Below are positions 23,093-35,639 of a stretch of DNA of 64,000 bases, in pieces (the first letter of the stretch is position 1; every line of letters begins with the position of its first letter). The translations under genes and the position numbers were made by a program. The notes beneath the pieces were generated by a model, which ran no database searches, was not told the DNA's origin, and saw only the letters and a list, made by a program, of their open reading frames with translations. This DNA is from Aquila chrysaetos chrysaetos (taxonomy: Eukaryota > Chordata > Aves > Accipitriformes > Accipitridae): positions 76,920,017 to 76,984,016 of the forward strand of contig NC_044030.1 in NCBI RefSeq assembly GCF_900496995.4. Reading direction: 5' to 3'.

Positions 23093-25100
23093 TTAACAGA
23101 TGGGGGCTGTACACAGGACTTTAGCAGTTCCCTGGTTTTTTCAATCATATTATACATATTAATTGATAACACTGTGGTTCTTGGTGGTGAGGGGCCATGC
23201 TGATGGGTGAGGGGTGCACCGGTGTGGATAGGAGGAAGGGAATGGAGGTAGCAGCTACCCAGTGAATTTTCATTTAACGTGTGGTTAGTCAAGATAACAT
23301 ATGTTGCTAAACCCCAAGGCTGGAGCCCAAATAGGTCTTCTTGTAACCTTGTAACCTGGTTGGGAGCTTGCTGCCTGCATGTATTTGTGTTGGCAGAAAT
23401 CCTTATGGTCACTAATGCTGTAGAACTGGCCCTTGACGTCCCCGCAGCTGCCACCCAGGCCCCTGGGCTTCATTCTCTCCCATCTCTGGGACTAGTTCCT
23501 CTTTCAGTAGTCACCACAACGCTGCTGAGCCTGCCCAGCCCATTGTTTGTGGTCGGAGCGCTCAGCCGGCACTTGGGCATCCTCTCCTCATCCCTCTGTA
23601 TCACCCCTCTGCCTTCCTGCTGGGGCTGTGGGCTCACGGCCCCCGGAGGCCAGGGCAGAGCAGCAGAGCTGCAGCGCCATGAAAACACGCACACTTACCT
23701 CACCGGAGACTAAACAAAATATTGCGGTAACAAAGCTGCAAGTACATTCTTGTCACTCCAGAGATGCCAAGGAGTGCTAGCTGCTCGGCCAAGGCAGACT
23801 AGCCACTACACCAAAGAATTCAGATTCAAGAACATGAGTTTTCCAAGGGATGGAGATGCTCTTGCTTTCTTTCATTGACTTTTTTAGTCTTTGCTGGCCT
23901 TCCCCAGCTGCCCTCAAGCTGATTGTTTGGCTGCCATTCTCCTGAGTGTGCCAGGGATGACAGAGTTAATGTTGGTCCAAGGCCTGGCGACCTTGGAAGC
24001 AGGACGTGCTGCTGATGCTAGAGAAGACATGGCTGTGTTTGCTGATCAGTCATCCTCAGCCTGCTCAGCAGAGTGGTTTCCATCCCGCACTCCAGAAAGC
24101 TGCTGCGCTTTGGGCTTTTGCAAGTGTTGTGTGTGCGCTCCTTGGCAGGGCTCCTGCCCAGCGTCCTGTCCCTCTGGGCAGGGGAGAGCTCCGCTGGGAA
24201 ACTTCCCTGGCTCAGGCTGGAGGCAGGATGGTGTGTCACCTGGAAAAGGGCGACCGACGGCCGCCACCACTGTGAAAGGTTGTGGCTGTTGGGAGCGTCT
24301 CCCCGCTCTGACCCGTGGGGCCGGCCCTGCTCTGATCCAAGGGCTGCGGGGAGGTCAGGGCTGGGTGTATCTCCGTTCCCACACCCGTTTCTCCATCCTG
24401 TCTCTCTCTGTTCTTCCCTCAACACTTCAGGCCACTTATTTACGCCAAGGCACGGTCATGTTCTCAGCGTGTGTGTCTCCCCTTCCCCCCGGGGAAGCAG
24501 GGCTGGGGAGCGCTGCCGTCTCCCCCAAGCTCTGACCTGACCCGCCACATGGCTTGGAGCAAGATTGTTGTTTTATTTTTCATTGTTAACCTCTCTGTGC
24601 CTCAGTACCCCATTTGGGATAAAAAAAGGGGATGGACCCAGTTCTGGAAAGCAGTTTGGGAGCTTTGCATGCAGCGTGGTGCTACACTTCCCTGGGTGTC
24701 TCTACATATCTGGCTGTTAATGCTTTTGTTCCCATTCAGCAGCTACACCGGGAAGGTGGAAGTGATGCTTGAGTCTCTGCTAGGAACTAGAACCTTTTTT
24801 TCCTTCAAAAAAAAACCCCCAAAACCCAGGCGCGTTGGCAGCACCCGTTCACCCGACAGCTTCGCCTCCGGCCTGCCGCCGTCCTCGGGGCCGCTGCCCC
24901 TCACCGCTGACCTGCCTCGCCGGGGGCTGCGCCGCGCGGGAGGCAGCGGGAGAGGGGTCGCTTCGTTATTAAATGACTAATTAATTAATTAATTAATTGG
25001 GGGGGGGGGGGGGGGGGGGAATTTGCTGTCCGAGCGTGGCGTGGGGCTCCACGCGGCTGGGAAACATATGTCTGCAAATAAAAGGGTGAGATCCAAGGCG
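23093..25100. other. Intergenic sequence between ERV copy 2 and the FANCG promoter
   Basis: I see no gene here. The first ~350 bp are AT-rich like the left flank of the provirus. The rest becomes GC-rich toward FANCG. A TTAA-type simple repeat followed by a 21-G run lies at 24974-25019. Confidence 0.55.
24974..25019. repeat. (TTAA)n followed by a poly-G run
   Basis: About six TAAT/TTAA units run directly into 21 consecutive G residues, 290 bp upstream of the FANCG start codon. Confidence 0.93.
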
Positions 25101-25307
25101 GGCGGTGGTCGTCTCCTTCGCGCCCCCCCCCGGGCCCGCCCGGCTCTCCCCCCAGTGGGGTTTTGGCCTAGCGCCGAGGTTTGGTCCTCGTCGGCCACCG
25201 CCTTTCTGGCGGGACGGCGGCTGGCTCCGCCCCTTCTCTCCCGCCCGGTCGTTGCCGTGGCGACCGCGGCTTCCGCTCTATGCCGCCCGAAGAGAGCGGC
25301 GGCGGCC
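25100..25307 (+). promoter_or_regulatory. FANCG CpG-island promoter with X-box
   Basis: GC- and CpG-rich sequence without a TATA box precedes the FANCG start. An RFX X-box-like near-palindrome (GTTGCCGTGGCGAC) lies at 25251-25264, 44 bp before the ATG, and a GC box (CCGCCCC) lies near 25227-25233. The transcription start was not fixed. Confidence 0.6.
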
Positions 25308-28300
25308 ATGAAGCGGCGGCGCGGGGCGGCCGCGGAGCCGCGCTGCCTGGAGGCCTGGGCGGCCGAGAGCCAGGCCCTGGCTAGACGCTGGCGGGTGAGA
25401 CGGATCCCCTCTCTCGTTCCCTGAGCCCCGGGTTGGCTTTTCCGCCAGCGGTCTGCCTCCGGTGCCGGTTACCATGAAGAACGCCGCCCCCCGGGGCTAG
25501 GCCGCAGCCTGCCCGTCGGCCGCGGGGTGAGGTGGGGTGCTGCGTCCCGGGCCGGTGCCGTCGCGTCTCCCTCAGTGTCTCCCTTGCAGGCGGCCCGGTG
25601 CTCGGGGCCGGGGCCCGGCAGAGCAGCAGAGCGGGAGGTGCGACAGCAGCGAGACGGCTTCGGGGGGCTGCTGCGGAGGATGTGGGGTGAGTGGCGGCCC
25701 GGCTGGCTGGGGCCGGCCTGCCCCGCGCCTTGCCTTCACCCTCCCTCCCGCTGCCATCCCGGACCCGAGGTGCGTGGTCCTGGAAGCACTGGTCCCCGGG
25801 GAACTGGTGTTTACTGGGCTGCCGCTCCGGTATCCCGGTGCTGGAAACAAACTTCTGAAGGTTGGGGGCGGGGAACGTCTTTCCCTGCCCGAAGCTGAAC
25901 TGGACCTGCGAAGGGATTAAGGCCCAGCCCCAACCTCTACCTAATCCTGCTGGGGCATGTGGGCAGGGTTTGGGGGTTTCTGGAAAAAACGAGGCAACTT
26001 TTGTCCTGGGAAGCTGGGGAAGGGTCTCCCTGCCACAACCCTGGTGTAGAGGAAGACTGATGCGAGGCAGAGAGAGACAGCGTGGGAAACCTGTGCAAAA
26101 GGGTGGATGTGTATTGGAAGAGGGTAGGCTATTGATGCTTTTTTGGGAGAGCTGAAAGGTCTCAGTCCTGGAGGACTGCAGCACCTGGATAGCTAGGCAG
26201 TGGATGTCTAAAGCAGTGTTGGCACCTGGACGGGTGACACCTGCTGTCTCTCTAGGTACTGCAGTTCCCAAGCTGTTAAATCTCACCACAACAAAAAAAA
26301 AAAACAAACTTGCTGGGACGCTTCTGTTAACAAAAGCCAGGTGATGACACCTTAGTGTGGATGGTTTTTGGGTTTTTCCTAGCCAGCTCAATTTCTTGTT
26401 GGGTTGGCTGTGGTCACAGGGCTGCCGGCTGCCCTCCCCACCCTGCCTCTGGAGCTTACCATCCTCTACAACTCCCTGCTTTTTACTGTGGGAGCATCTG
26501 ATTCTGCCATCAAAGAAGAACCAGAAGGAATACGCCAGGGGCTCCTCAGGGGTAAGGAGATTTGTTCTCTGTACGGGGTCTCCTCGGGGCAAGATGAGCG
26601 TTCTCTGTGCTTTGGAGATGTGTGGTGACTGGCTAGAGGTGGGGGGCCTGTGAGCAGGGAAGCCTAGCTCTGCTGGGAAGGGCAGGTGGTGGGGCAGCTT
26701 GTGGACAGGGACGATGTGCAGCTGCCAGTCTGCCTGCTGCTGCCTGCAGGGATGGGCCAGAGGTTTTAAGGGAAATAAGAGTTTTCAAGGCATAAGCTGC
26801 CAAGTCTCTAGCAAAGTTTTAGTCACAGTAGAAAATGAGTGTTTTCTTTAATTAGGGTGTGCTGGCTTCAAAGAAAACTCACTGAAATAGGCTGTAGGTC
26901 AGAGGGGGATCTGCAGTGTTGGCACATGCTTGCCTGGGGGCAAATGACCGCAGGAGGACTCACAGAGCTGGAGTTGTAGCTCTGAACCGTGTGTTGTCTC
27001 CTGAGTGTGCCGCTGTTAACTCCACTGTCCGAGAGCTTTGTTTCCATTCTGCTGGGGCTGGGCCAGCCGTTTAGCCCCATTCCTTCTCTCACTACGAGGA
27101 GCCGGTGCTCGCTTGAGGCTTCCTCTCCCTCTTGGGAGGGTGTCTGTTACAGGGTACCAACTGTTGTCTCATGGCTGGGTTTTTTTCCTTTGTTTTCTCA
27201 GTTCTGGAGGCCTGTGGGGCCTGCGGGCAGGATCTTAGCACCGAAGAGCTGTGGCAGAAGGTGCTGCAGGAGGTAACTGCAGGAGAGCTGCAGGCACCTT
27301 TGCACCGACTGGGGGCCCTGCAAGCAGCGTGGTGGCTGGCAGCCAGCCGCCTGGGAAGCACCATTGGCCTCTTCAGGCTCCTGAGCAACGCTGAGGTAAC
27401 TGGATACAGGCAGATGCTATGCAGCTCCCAGTTACCTGCCCTGGAGTATCTGCACAGATATAAATACCCATGGGTTTGCTAAAAGAGGTAGAACTGGCAT
27501 AAATGCCGTGCTTGTCATAAACCCCACTCCTCCAGATGCCACAGCAACAGTTTGCAACCTGAACCCATCAGCGCTGCCCAGTCAGCGTGAGTAATCCTCT
27601 CCCTGGTGTCCTAGCGTAGCCTAATGGCCCTGAGTGCGTTAACAAGCCCCAGAATATCTCCTGCCTGTCGGGGCCCTGGCCCCCAAGGTGTGAGACAGGA
27701 GACTTGGGCAGGCTGGAAGGGGTCTGCAGGTGGACTTGCAGCTTCTGTAGGGAGCAAGCTGCAAGCAGTGGGATGCAGAGGAACCTTCCCTGCTGATTGT
27801 AAGGCTGCTGAGTGGTTCCACCTTTTCAAATGCTCTCCAACGGCACTTGGATCTGCCTTGCCAGGAGCCCCTCGAGGTGCACCACACTCTGAGGTGGGGA
27901 GGTGCTGCCCTGGGCCAGGCAGGAATCACTGCAGCGAGGGGTGGTAGGATATTGCTCCCCAGCACAGAAAGCACTGTCAAAGGGTTTGGTGGGACCTCTG
28001 TTTCCTTGTGCCCTGGGATCAGTCCCTCCTGCTTCCCTTCAGCATTCCCTGCTCTCTCTTCTCTGTGTTTCACAGGACCCAGGAAGAACTTGCTGCAGAG
28101 AGGGGGAGAATGAACTCCTCTCCCTGCTCAAGGCATGGCAAGTACCTGCTGAGGAGGCCTCCCTGCCCCTTGTACAGAGCACTGAGGACTTGAAAGAGAT
28201 CCTCTGCACTGCAGCAGCCTTCCTGCAAGGTTTGTGTGGAGGAGGTGCTCATGCCAGCACAGCCTTCCACTGCTCTCCTGTCCCAGGACCCCCTCTCCCT

Positions 28301-31300
28301 GCCATTATCCTGGTTTCTGCTCCCAAGCAAACTGGCCCTTGGGGTTTTCTGTGCTGTTCCTTTGGAAGAGGGCCTGGGCTGATGTTCTGGGTCTCAACTT
28401 TGCTGTTCGGTATCCAAAGAGCTTCTCTGCTTTTTCCCCAGCTAAGCCTTTCTCTGCGCTGTCACAGGGTTCCTCTGCCTGTCTGTGGCTTTAGGTAGGC
28501 ATCTGGGCCCCGCAGTGATCTTGTATAAAGCGGAAGGCTGGCAGGGCGATTATGAGGATTTTTCTTTCTTCTGTCTGTCTTCTGGCACTTGCCTTGTTGC
28601 AAGCACATTGTTCCCATTGGATTACAGTGCTGTGGGAGCCACACAAAGCTGTTGTGCAGCTTTGTAGCCTGGTGTCACAGCAGGTGATTGATCTCATCTG
28701 ACTGCTGTGTTCTGTCCTGCTCATGGCTTTTCCTCGCTCACTGTCTTGACAACCCCAGCAGCTCTAGGGGAAGCCAGCGCTGCCTTGCTGAGCTCAGGCT
28801 GACGTGGGGCCCTCCTGCAGGGAGGGAGGGCAGGACCTCCTGCCCACAGACCTGTCAAGAGCCTCTAGGGTGACGATAGCACTTCCAGCGGGGAGGTGAC
28901 ACATGTGAATGTGATGTAGGCCTGTGAGAGCGGCCTCAGAGGAAAACTTGAAATGGGGATTGAAGGAAAACCAAATACCATTCGCGATAAATATTCATGA
29001 ATCAATATCCCAAAACATCTTGCGGGGAACTGGCCCAGATGTACTGGAAAAAGTCTTTCTGAGATTCTGTGTGTGCTTCCCCATCTGCACCGCTGTTGTT
29101 GTGGATGAATGTGCAGGTGGACCTGCCCAGCACTTACCTCTGCCCTTGTCCTCGGCCAAGGCAGGCGTCTTGGTATCTGGGCTTGGAAGCTGCTATTATT
29201 TCTGCTAGATGTTTCCATTGCATGGCTTGTTCTCTTGCAACACCATCAGACCAAAGATGGCAGCTTGGCACCATGCTGCTGTGCATTGCTGGGTGTGGAG
29301 GAGATCTGGCAGGTGCCTGTGGCACTGGGAATAAAAGGGCATGTGCGCTTGTTTGGAGACCAGGTGGGGCAGGAAGGGGAACTGCAGAGCTGAGATGTTT
29401 GGTCTATCCTAGGGCTGCAGGAACTGGAGGCTGGGAACTTTGCTACTGCCCTCTCCCTCTTTCAGGAGGCTGCGGGAGGATTCTGTTCCAAGAGGGTCCT
29501 GGCCCAGATCTACACCTGCCTTGGCTGCTGTGCTCAGCAAATGGTAATGTTCGGGCCTCTCCCCTGTCAGCGGGGAGAGGGGAAATGCAGCCTAGAGTGG
29601 AGTGGGGAGGCTGAGGCTGATGTCCACACTGCCTCCGCGTGGTCCTAGGCTGCTACAGGAAGGTGAGGCCTTGGGGCCACAAGGGCAACTTCTGCTCATC
29701 TTCCTTGGACAGCTGCAAAATCCAGGCAGAGATTTTGGCTGAGCGCAAAGGGTTGCTGCAGAGACAGAAGCTCAGAAACCAGCCGGAGGAGGGCTGCCTT
29801 TGGCTAAAGCACTGCCCTTGCTTAGTGGAGATTGCTGGGGAAGCAGAGCTGGGATCTGGATCCCACCGAGCAGTAAAGATGTCAGCAAGATGTTCTTGCA
29901 ACATACACCTCTCCCCATCTAACTAGGGCAAGCCTCAGACAGCCCTTCAGCACCTGAAGCGGGCCCTCCAGGTAGACTTCCAGTGCCTTCCTGCCCTGTC
30001 CCATGCAGCAGCAGTGTACCACGAGCTGGGGGAGACCAACACGGAGCTGGAGGCTCTGGCTCTGCTGTACGAGGTTTGTCTGCTTCCTGTAGTTCTGGGT
30101 TGATTTTTGCTCAGCAGAGCCTGCACAGAGCTTCAGGCAGGCTCCTGCCTTCTGGGGGGCTGTTTGACCCTGGAGGGGTCCCCAGAGTAGACCACAGCCA
30201 TCCAGCCACAGTACTGCCTTCAGCAGTGGGCAGGAAGGAGCCCAGTGAGATCTGAAATTTTCTGCTGAGGACCTGGCAGTTGGATGTGGCAAGACCTTTG
30301 GATCCCAGTTCATGTTCTTAGTGGCTTGGGAGAAGAGGTTACACTCCCATGTCAGAAAGTATCAGTCTCTTAATAAAGTATGTAATAGTGAAGAGGCCTT
30401 TAAAAGGCAGATTGTGGCTGTGAGGGGGTGTGCATTAGTCGTAGCAACCTTGGTCTGCCTGGGAGGAGCAGGTCACAGCAGTAGACATGGAGTTAGCTCT
30501 TCAGCTATTTGAAATCCAAAACACAGCTGTGGAGAGGGATCTCTCATTATGAATGGCCCAAGATCTGGTTTAACTAGGTCTGCAGCTGCAATGGGAGATG
30601 GTGTTCCAGGCAGCTCAGAGCACCTTGAACTAAAAACCTGAGGTGATCTGGGTGATCTTGCAAATCTCCTGATGCTGTGTGGAGATCAGAAGTCTGCCTG
30701 TCCCTGTGTGATCCTGGTTGCTCTTCCTGGAAGTGGCTATGCTGTAGCAAGAGAGAACAGTAGCTGTGCTTAGGAAGTGCAGTGCTTCTGATCATCTGGG
30801 TGCATTTCCAGATGCCAGAAGTGCCAAGTGATTGCAGCTGCTTGGGACTTAACCAGTGTTGTGTTGACCATGTTTTCTGTTCCTGTTTCACAGGCTCTGG
30901 GAAAAAAACTTCCGGCAGCTGCTTCCTCTAGTCCACGTTTCCTAATCCGAACAGAGCTTCTTGTTGACACACCAATACTAGCTTCTCTCCTTCGCCATCG
31001 CCACCCCTCTGAAGTGAAGTACCTGCTGGCACAGCGGTGTCTCCAGGATGGGAGGTAACAGCGCCTCTGGTCTGCTTGCAACATGCTGCTTGTTTGGGCT
31101 CTGCAGTTTTCTCTGTGGTCCTGGAAATCGTCCAGTTCAGTACTGCTGTTGTAGGTCTACTCAAAGCATGGGCATCACAACCAGAGCAAGTGTGGTGCAG
31201 GTAGAGCCTGTGGGCTGGTGGTCTAGGTTCCACCTGGCTGCTGGCACTTCTTGGTGTCCCTCTGCTCCTTACACCATGTCCTGTCCCTGTTGCAGGGTGG

Positions 31301-34300
31301 CTGATGCAGTAGAACATTACCTGGATTTTCTGGCTCTGCTTCAGGAGGGGCTGCAGCGGCAGGTAGGTGTCCTGGTGAAGAGTTCCCTTGGTGACTTGGC
31401 AGATGAGGTTTGGATCCCCATCCCAAGGCCTGGGCCCAGGTGTCACCCCTGGACTGCAGGTTTCAGTGTCTAGTTTGAGATGTCAGAAATGCCAGCCCCC
31501 ACCTCATTTTCTTCACCTGTGGCATGTCTGCCTTTGGATTCACACCAGAGACCGCTTGCCACTGCTATTTGGAGAAACAGTTTCCACTTCCCTGTGGGGA
31601 GCATCTGTCAGCCTGGTTTTGGATGTCCTTCACTTCAAGAGTAGGGATTTGCCACCTTGACTCTGCTGAGCTGTTAGTGCTGCACAGATTCTATCTCCTC
31701 CGACAGTCTCCAGTGTCTGTGGGAGTGGGTCTGATCTTTGCTGGGCAGCAGCTCCAGGTTCCCAGTAAGCACGGGGTCATTAGTGAGGTGGGTACTGGTC
31801 TCTTCTATCAAGTAACTAGTGATAGGACGAGAGGAAGTGGCCTCAGGTTGTGCCAGGGGAGGTTTAGATTGGATATTAGGAAAAATTTCTTTACTGAAAG
31901 GGTTGTCAGGTATTGGAACAGGCTGCCCAGGATAGTGGTGGTGTCGCCATCCCTGGAGGTATTCAAAAAACGCGTAGACAAGGCACTTCAGGACATGGTT
32001 TAGTGGGCATGGTGGTGTTGGGTTGACGGTTGGACTTGAAGATCTTAAAGGTCTCTTCCAACCTAAATGATTCTCTGATTCTGCTTGGCTGGATGCTCTG
32101 CAGTTCTGCATCTGAGCACTGCCATCACTTTTGCTCCCCAGGTGCCCCTAGGTGATAGCTCAGCTCTGCCCAGGATCCCCGAGGTGTTCCTGGAAACAGC
32201 GTCTGCCTTGGAGCAGGCTGGGAGGCACCAGGATGCCATAACCGTGTGCGAGGAGGTCATCAGCCGGACAACTGACCTGATCCCACGGATGTTACGAGTG
32301 GAGGAGAGGCTGGAACAGCCGGAGTGCCCATCGCCAGGGGCAGGGTTGGTGGGTGGACTCCTGTCCCAGAAGAAGGAGAGTCTGTGCTACCTTACGTGGA
32401 GAGCAGCTGGATACCTGCACCAGGGCTGGGCATGGGCCAAGCTGGGTGAGAGCAAGGAAGCCATAACGCAATTCAGCAGGTGATGAAGCTGCACTGGGAG
32501 AAGGGGCCTCCCCAGCAGGCAGCAATGGCTGGGGGGCGTCAGAGCAGGGTGCAGGGCAGCGTGGGGCCTGGCCTGACAACCTGCAGCTGGCTTCCCAGCC
32601 TGGGAGTGGTACCAAGGCTCCTCTGTCCTCCCACCCGCAGGTGCCTCGGCGATCTCTTGCGACTCCAGCTTTATGGGTCTGGAGTTGAACCAACAGGTAG
32701 GATGCCGCACAGCTGGGACCTGTGTGGGACCTGGCTGGGTCAGGATCTGCATGCTTGGCAGTGGTGGGTACAGGAGCAAGGTGCCAGGCCCAGCGTCATC
32801 TCTGGCAGGAGGCACTTGTCCCAGCGTGCTAAGCTCTGCACTGCAGTGGAGCCCCTGAAGGGACTGGCTGGTTTGTTTGGAGCAGGGTTTCGCCTCGGCT
32901 CTGCCTTTTTCCCTGCTGTCTAGGTGACAGTTAAATGGTCTGTGAACCAGGAAGCTTCTCTAATCCAGATTTCAGGGAAGAGATCTGTACCAGTTGTGCA
33001 GATGGGCAGCCAAAGGCTAGGCTGCTGCCGTGGTCACTGTTCACCACAGCCATGTAATGTGCCAAGCTCTTGGTGTTCTTTGCTCTCACCCTCTGCTGCC
33101 TCCTGGCCTCTTCCAGCCTGGAGGAGAGGCTGAGCTCTGCCACCAGGGGTTCAGGGAGCTGGAAGATGAGCAGTCCAAGTAAATGTTTGGCCTATCCTGA
33201 CTGCTAACCTGGCTCAGCCTGCCGGGACAAGGGAGGGAATGTCTGGAGGATGCTGTCTCCAGGTGCGTGTGTCTTTCTGTGGCAGAGAATCTCATGCCAG
33301 AAGTGGAGGTGCTTCAGAAGATCAGGTTGCTCTCTCTCGTCGGGCGAGGTATGCAGTTCCTGGACCTGGGGAGGCACAAGGAAGCCTTGCTGGATTTCCA
33401 GCACGGTTTGCAGATCTCACCAGGTAAGAGGCTTATTTTTGTGAGAAACAGAGGGGATTTCCACAAATTTGTACTGGGCTGCTTTGCTGTCTTCAGCAGA
33501 AAGGTCTTATCCTTCAGACCACACTTATTTGGATGTCAAGGACTACAGTAGGGCTACTAGCAAAGTTACATATTTGAGATGCTTCTCCGTGGCCTGGTCA
33601 GCTCACTGCTCTGGAGAAGCAGACCAAAACTATTGTCGGAGGAGCATATTGGAACCCTGACCACAACCTGTGCCCTGAGATAGCTTGGAAATTTCTCTTC
33701 CTGCGCAAACCCCATCCAGCTTTCTCCCAGGGTCTGCTTTCCCAGAACAGAGGAGCTGGAGTCTTGCTTCGTCTCAGGAAGCAGCATGTCCATGCCTGGC
33801 AGTCCACAGGCCGAGTATGGAGGCCTGTCAGGGGAGAGGGGAGCGGAGTGGTGAGCCGTATGTGTCCTGAACACAGCTGAGGCATGGTGTTGTGGTTTAA
33901 GCCCAGCCGGCAGCTAAGCATCACACAGCTGCTCACTTGCCTTCCTCACAGTAGGACAGGGGAGAGAATCGGAAGGCTGAAAGTGACAAAACTTGTGGGT
34001 TGAGATAAAGACAGTTTAATAGGTAAAGTAAAAGCCACGCACACAAGCAAAGCTAAACAAGGAATTAATTCACCACTTCCCATGGGCAGGCAGGTGTTCA
34101 GCCATCTCCAGGAAAGCAGGGCTCCATCACACATAATGCTTACTTGGGAAGACAAATGCCATCACTCCAAATGTCCCCCCCCTTCTTCCCCCAGCTTTAT
34201 ATGCTGAGCATGACATCATATGGTCTGGAATACCCCTCTGGTCAGTTGGGGTCAGCTGTCCCAGCTGTGTACCCTCCCAACTTCTTGTGCCCCCCCAGTC

Positions 34301-35499
34301 TGCTCACTGGTGGGGTGGGTTGAGGAGCAGAAAAGGCCTTGACTCTGTGCAAGCACTGCTTAGCAATAACAAAAACATCTCAGCATTACCAATCCTGTTT
34401 TCAGCAGAAATCCAAAACACAGCCCCATACTAGCTACTGTGAAGAAAATTAACTCTATCCTAGCCAAAAGCAGCACACATGGCTAGTGCTGCTCCCAGGG
34501 GTGACCTCCCCTGTTCAGTGTTCCAGCTGTGCTGACGCGCTGCAGGGCCACGAGCTTTGCCAGGATCTGCCAAACCTGCTGGTCCCAGTCCTGACTGAGG
34601 CTCCCTCCCTTTGAGGTGCAGACCTGCCTGCAAGAAAAACACCAACCTGTGTCCAAACAGAGACGTGGCTGGCTGTGCCGCAGGGCTGATGCCATCTGCC
34701 TTGGCTGCCAGCCCCAGGGTTAATTAGAGCCTGTGACACAGCCGGGACGGTCTCCTCCCCATTACACCACCTCTCCTCATGCTTGCCTCCCTCATCCGGC
34801 TTCTAAGCTTCTTTTGCAACACCCTGCAACCCACAGCAGTGCTGGGGAGGGACCTGCTCCTCCCCTGCTAAGGGCTGAATTCCCCTTCGTGTCTTGCAGG
34901 TGACCCAGCTGCTGCCTCCTACCTGGTGCAGGCCTTGTGGAAACTGAATCGAAAGCAGGAGGCGGCTGCTCACTGGCAGAAGTTCTCCCAGAGCCCCCGT
35001 GGGGAGGATGGGCAGCAGGAAGAGCAGGGAAGGTGTGTAGAGGGATGGGTAGGATCTCAGCTGGCCACACAAGGGAGCTCCAGCAGCGCAGACTGTGTTT
35101 CAAGCTGTGTGGACAGTTTAGCTCAGCTCCTGCTAGCCTGCACCCGCAGCTCAGATGCATCTGAGGAGCTTCCTCCCACGTCTGCTCTGAGAGACCGTGG
35201 GCTGCGGCTCTACATGGACTCCCCAGGACACAAAAAGAGCCAACACGGAGCCAAATGGGAGGGCAGAGGCCAGGGGCAGAGCCAGGGACTCCGCACAGCA
35301 CGCGGGAAGCGAACTTCCTAGTCAGACCAGGGCAAGAGAATGCTGAAGTCCGGGCTGCTGCAACGCTTCCTTCTCTTTCAGGTCCTTCCCTTTGTACCTG
35401 GTTTCGTGTCTGAAGCAGGCGATGTTCCCCCACAGTGAATCTCTTGCCAGAAGCATACAGGATTACCTTGCGACGACAAACTGGGACCCCTCAAGCTAA
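25308..35499 (+). CDS. FANCG: FANCG, Fanconi anaemia group G protein
   Basis: FANCG is a TPR-repeat subunit of the nuclear Fanconi core complex, which leads to FANCD2-FANCI ubiquitination in crosslink repair. Fifteen exons: 25308-25394, 25590-25686, 26420-26551, 27202-27395, 28076-28229, 29413-29543, 29927-30073, 30894-31054, 31296-31362, 32142-32479, 32641-32696, 33124-33178, 33263-33423, 34900-35032 and 35382-35499 (TAA). Phases close to 676 residues (human 622). Clear human matches are GLLxxxxGLPAALPxLPLELT, the HYLDFLALL and PEVFLETA stretches, and the SLPLYL-like end. The acceptor of the twelfth exon is the least certain; 33124 keeps the frame, the stronger-looking site at 33117 does not. 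The ATG has a good Kozak context (GCCATGA), although the frame stays open upstream to 25023. Introns hold one CR1 tail and one solo LTR. Confidence 0.95.
31780..32082 (+). repeat. CR1 LINE 3' end in FANCG intron
   Basis: This truncated sense-strand CR1 carries the conserved block around GGTATTGGAACAGGCTGCCC-like sequence, and it ends in a GATCTTAAAGGTCTCTTCCAAC tail with ATTCT-type repeats. Its 3' end is 59 bp before the exon at 32142. Confidence 0.9.
33888..34477 (-). repeat. Solo LTR in FANCG intron, TSD CATGG
   Basis: This 590-bp LTR shares its ends and interior blocks with the provirus LTRs but is diverged. The 5-bp duplication CATGG abuts both sides (33883-33887 and 34478-34482). It has a TATA-like motif near 34197 on the - strand and lies antisense to FANCG. 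Confidence 0.93.
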
Positions 35500-35621
35500 C
35501 CCAGTCAGTCTCCCTGCACTGGGCTGGCACGAGGCCTTTAAGGACCCCCTCCAAGACACAGAATTGCTCTTGGATAAAGCTGGATTCCCAAACGACTGAA
35601 ACAGAACATATCTCCTTTTCT

Positions 35622-35627
35622 AATAAA
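35622..35627 (+). terminator. FANCG polyadenylation signal
   Basis: AATAAA lies 123 bp after the FANCG stop codon, the first such signal downstream. Confidence 0.85.
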
Positions 35628-35639
35628 AGCCTCAGCTCT

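Noticed and set aside
24590-24640. MIR-like CTCTGTGCCTCAGTACCCC phrase upstream of FANCG
   Set aside because: Only a short match without the second conserved block; too weak to annotate.
25023-25307. In-frame upstream extension of FANCG exon 1 from an ATG at 25023
   Set aside because: It would run through the promoter CpG island with an Arg/Pro/Ala-rich composition and no homology. The ATG at 25308 has a good Kozak context.
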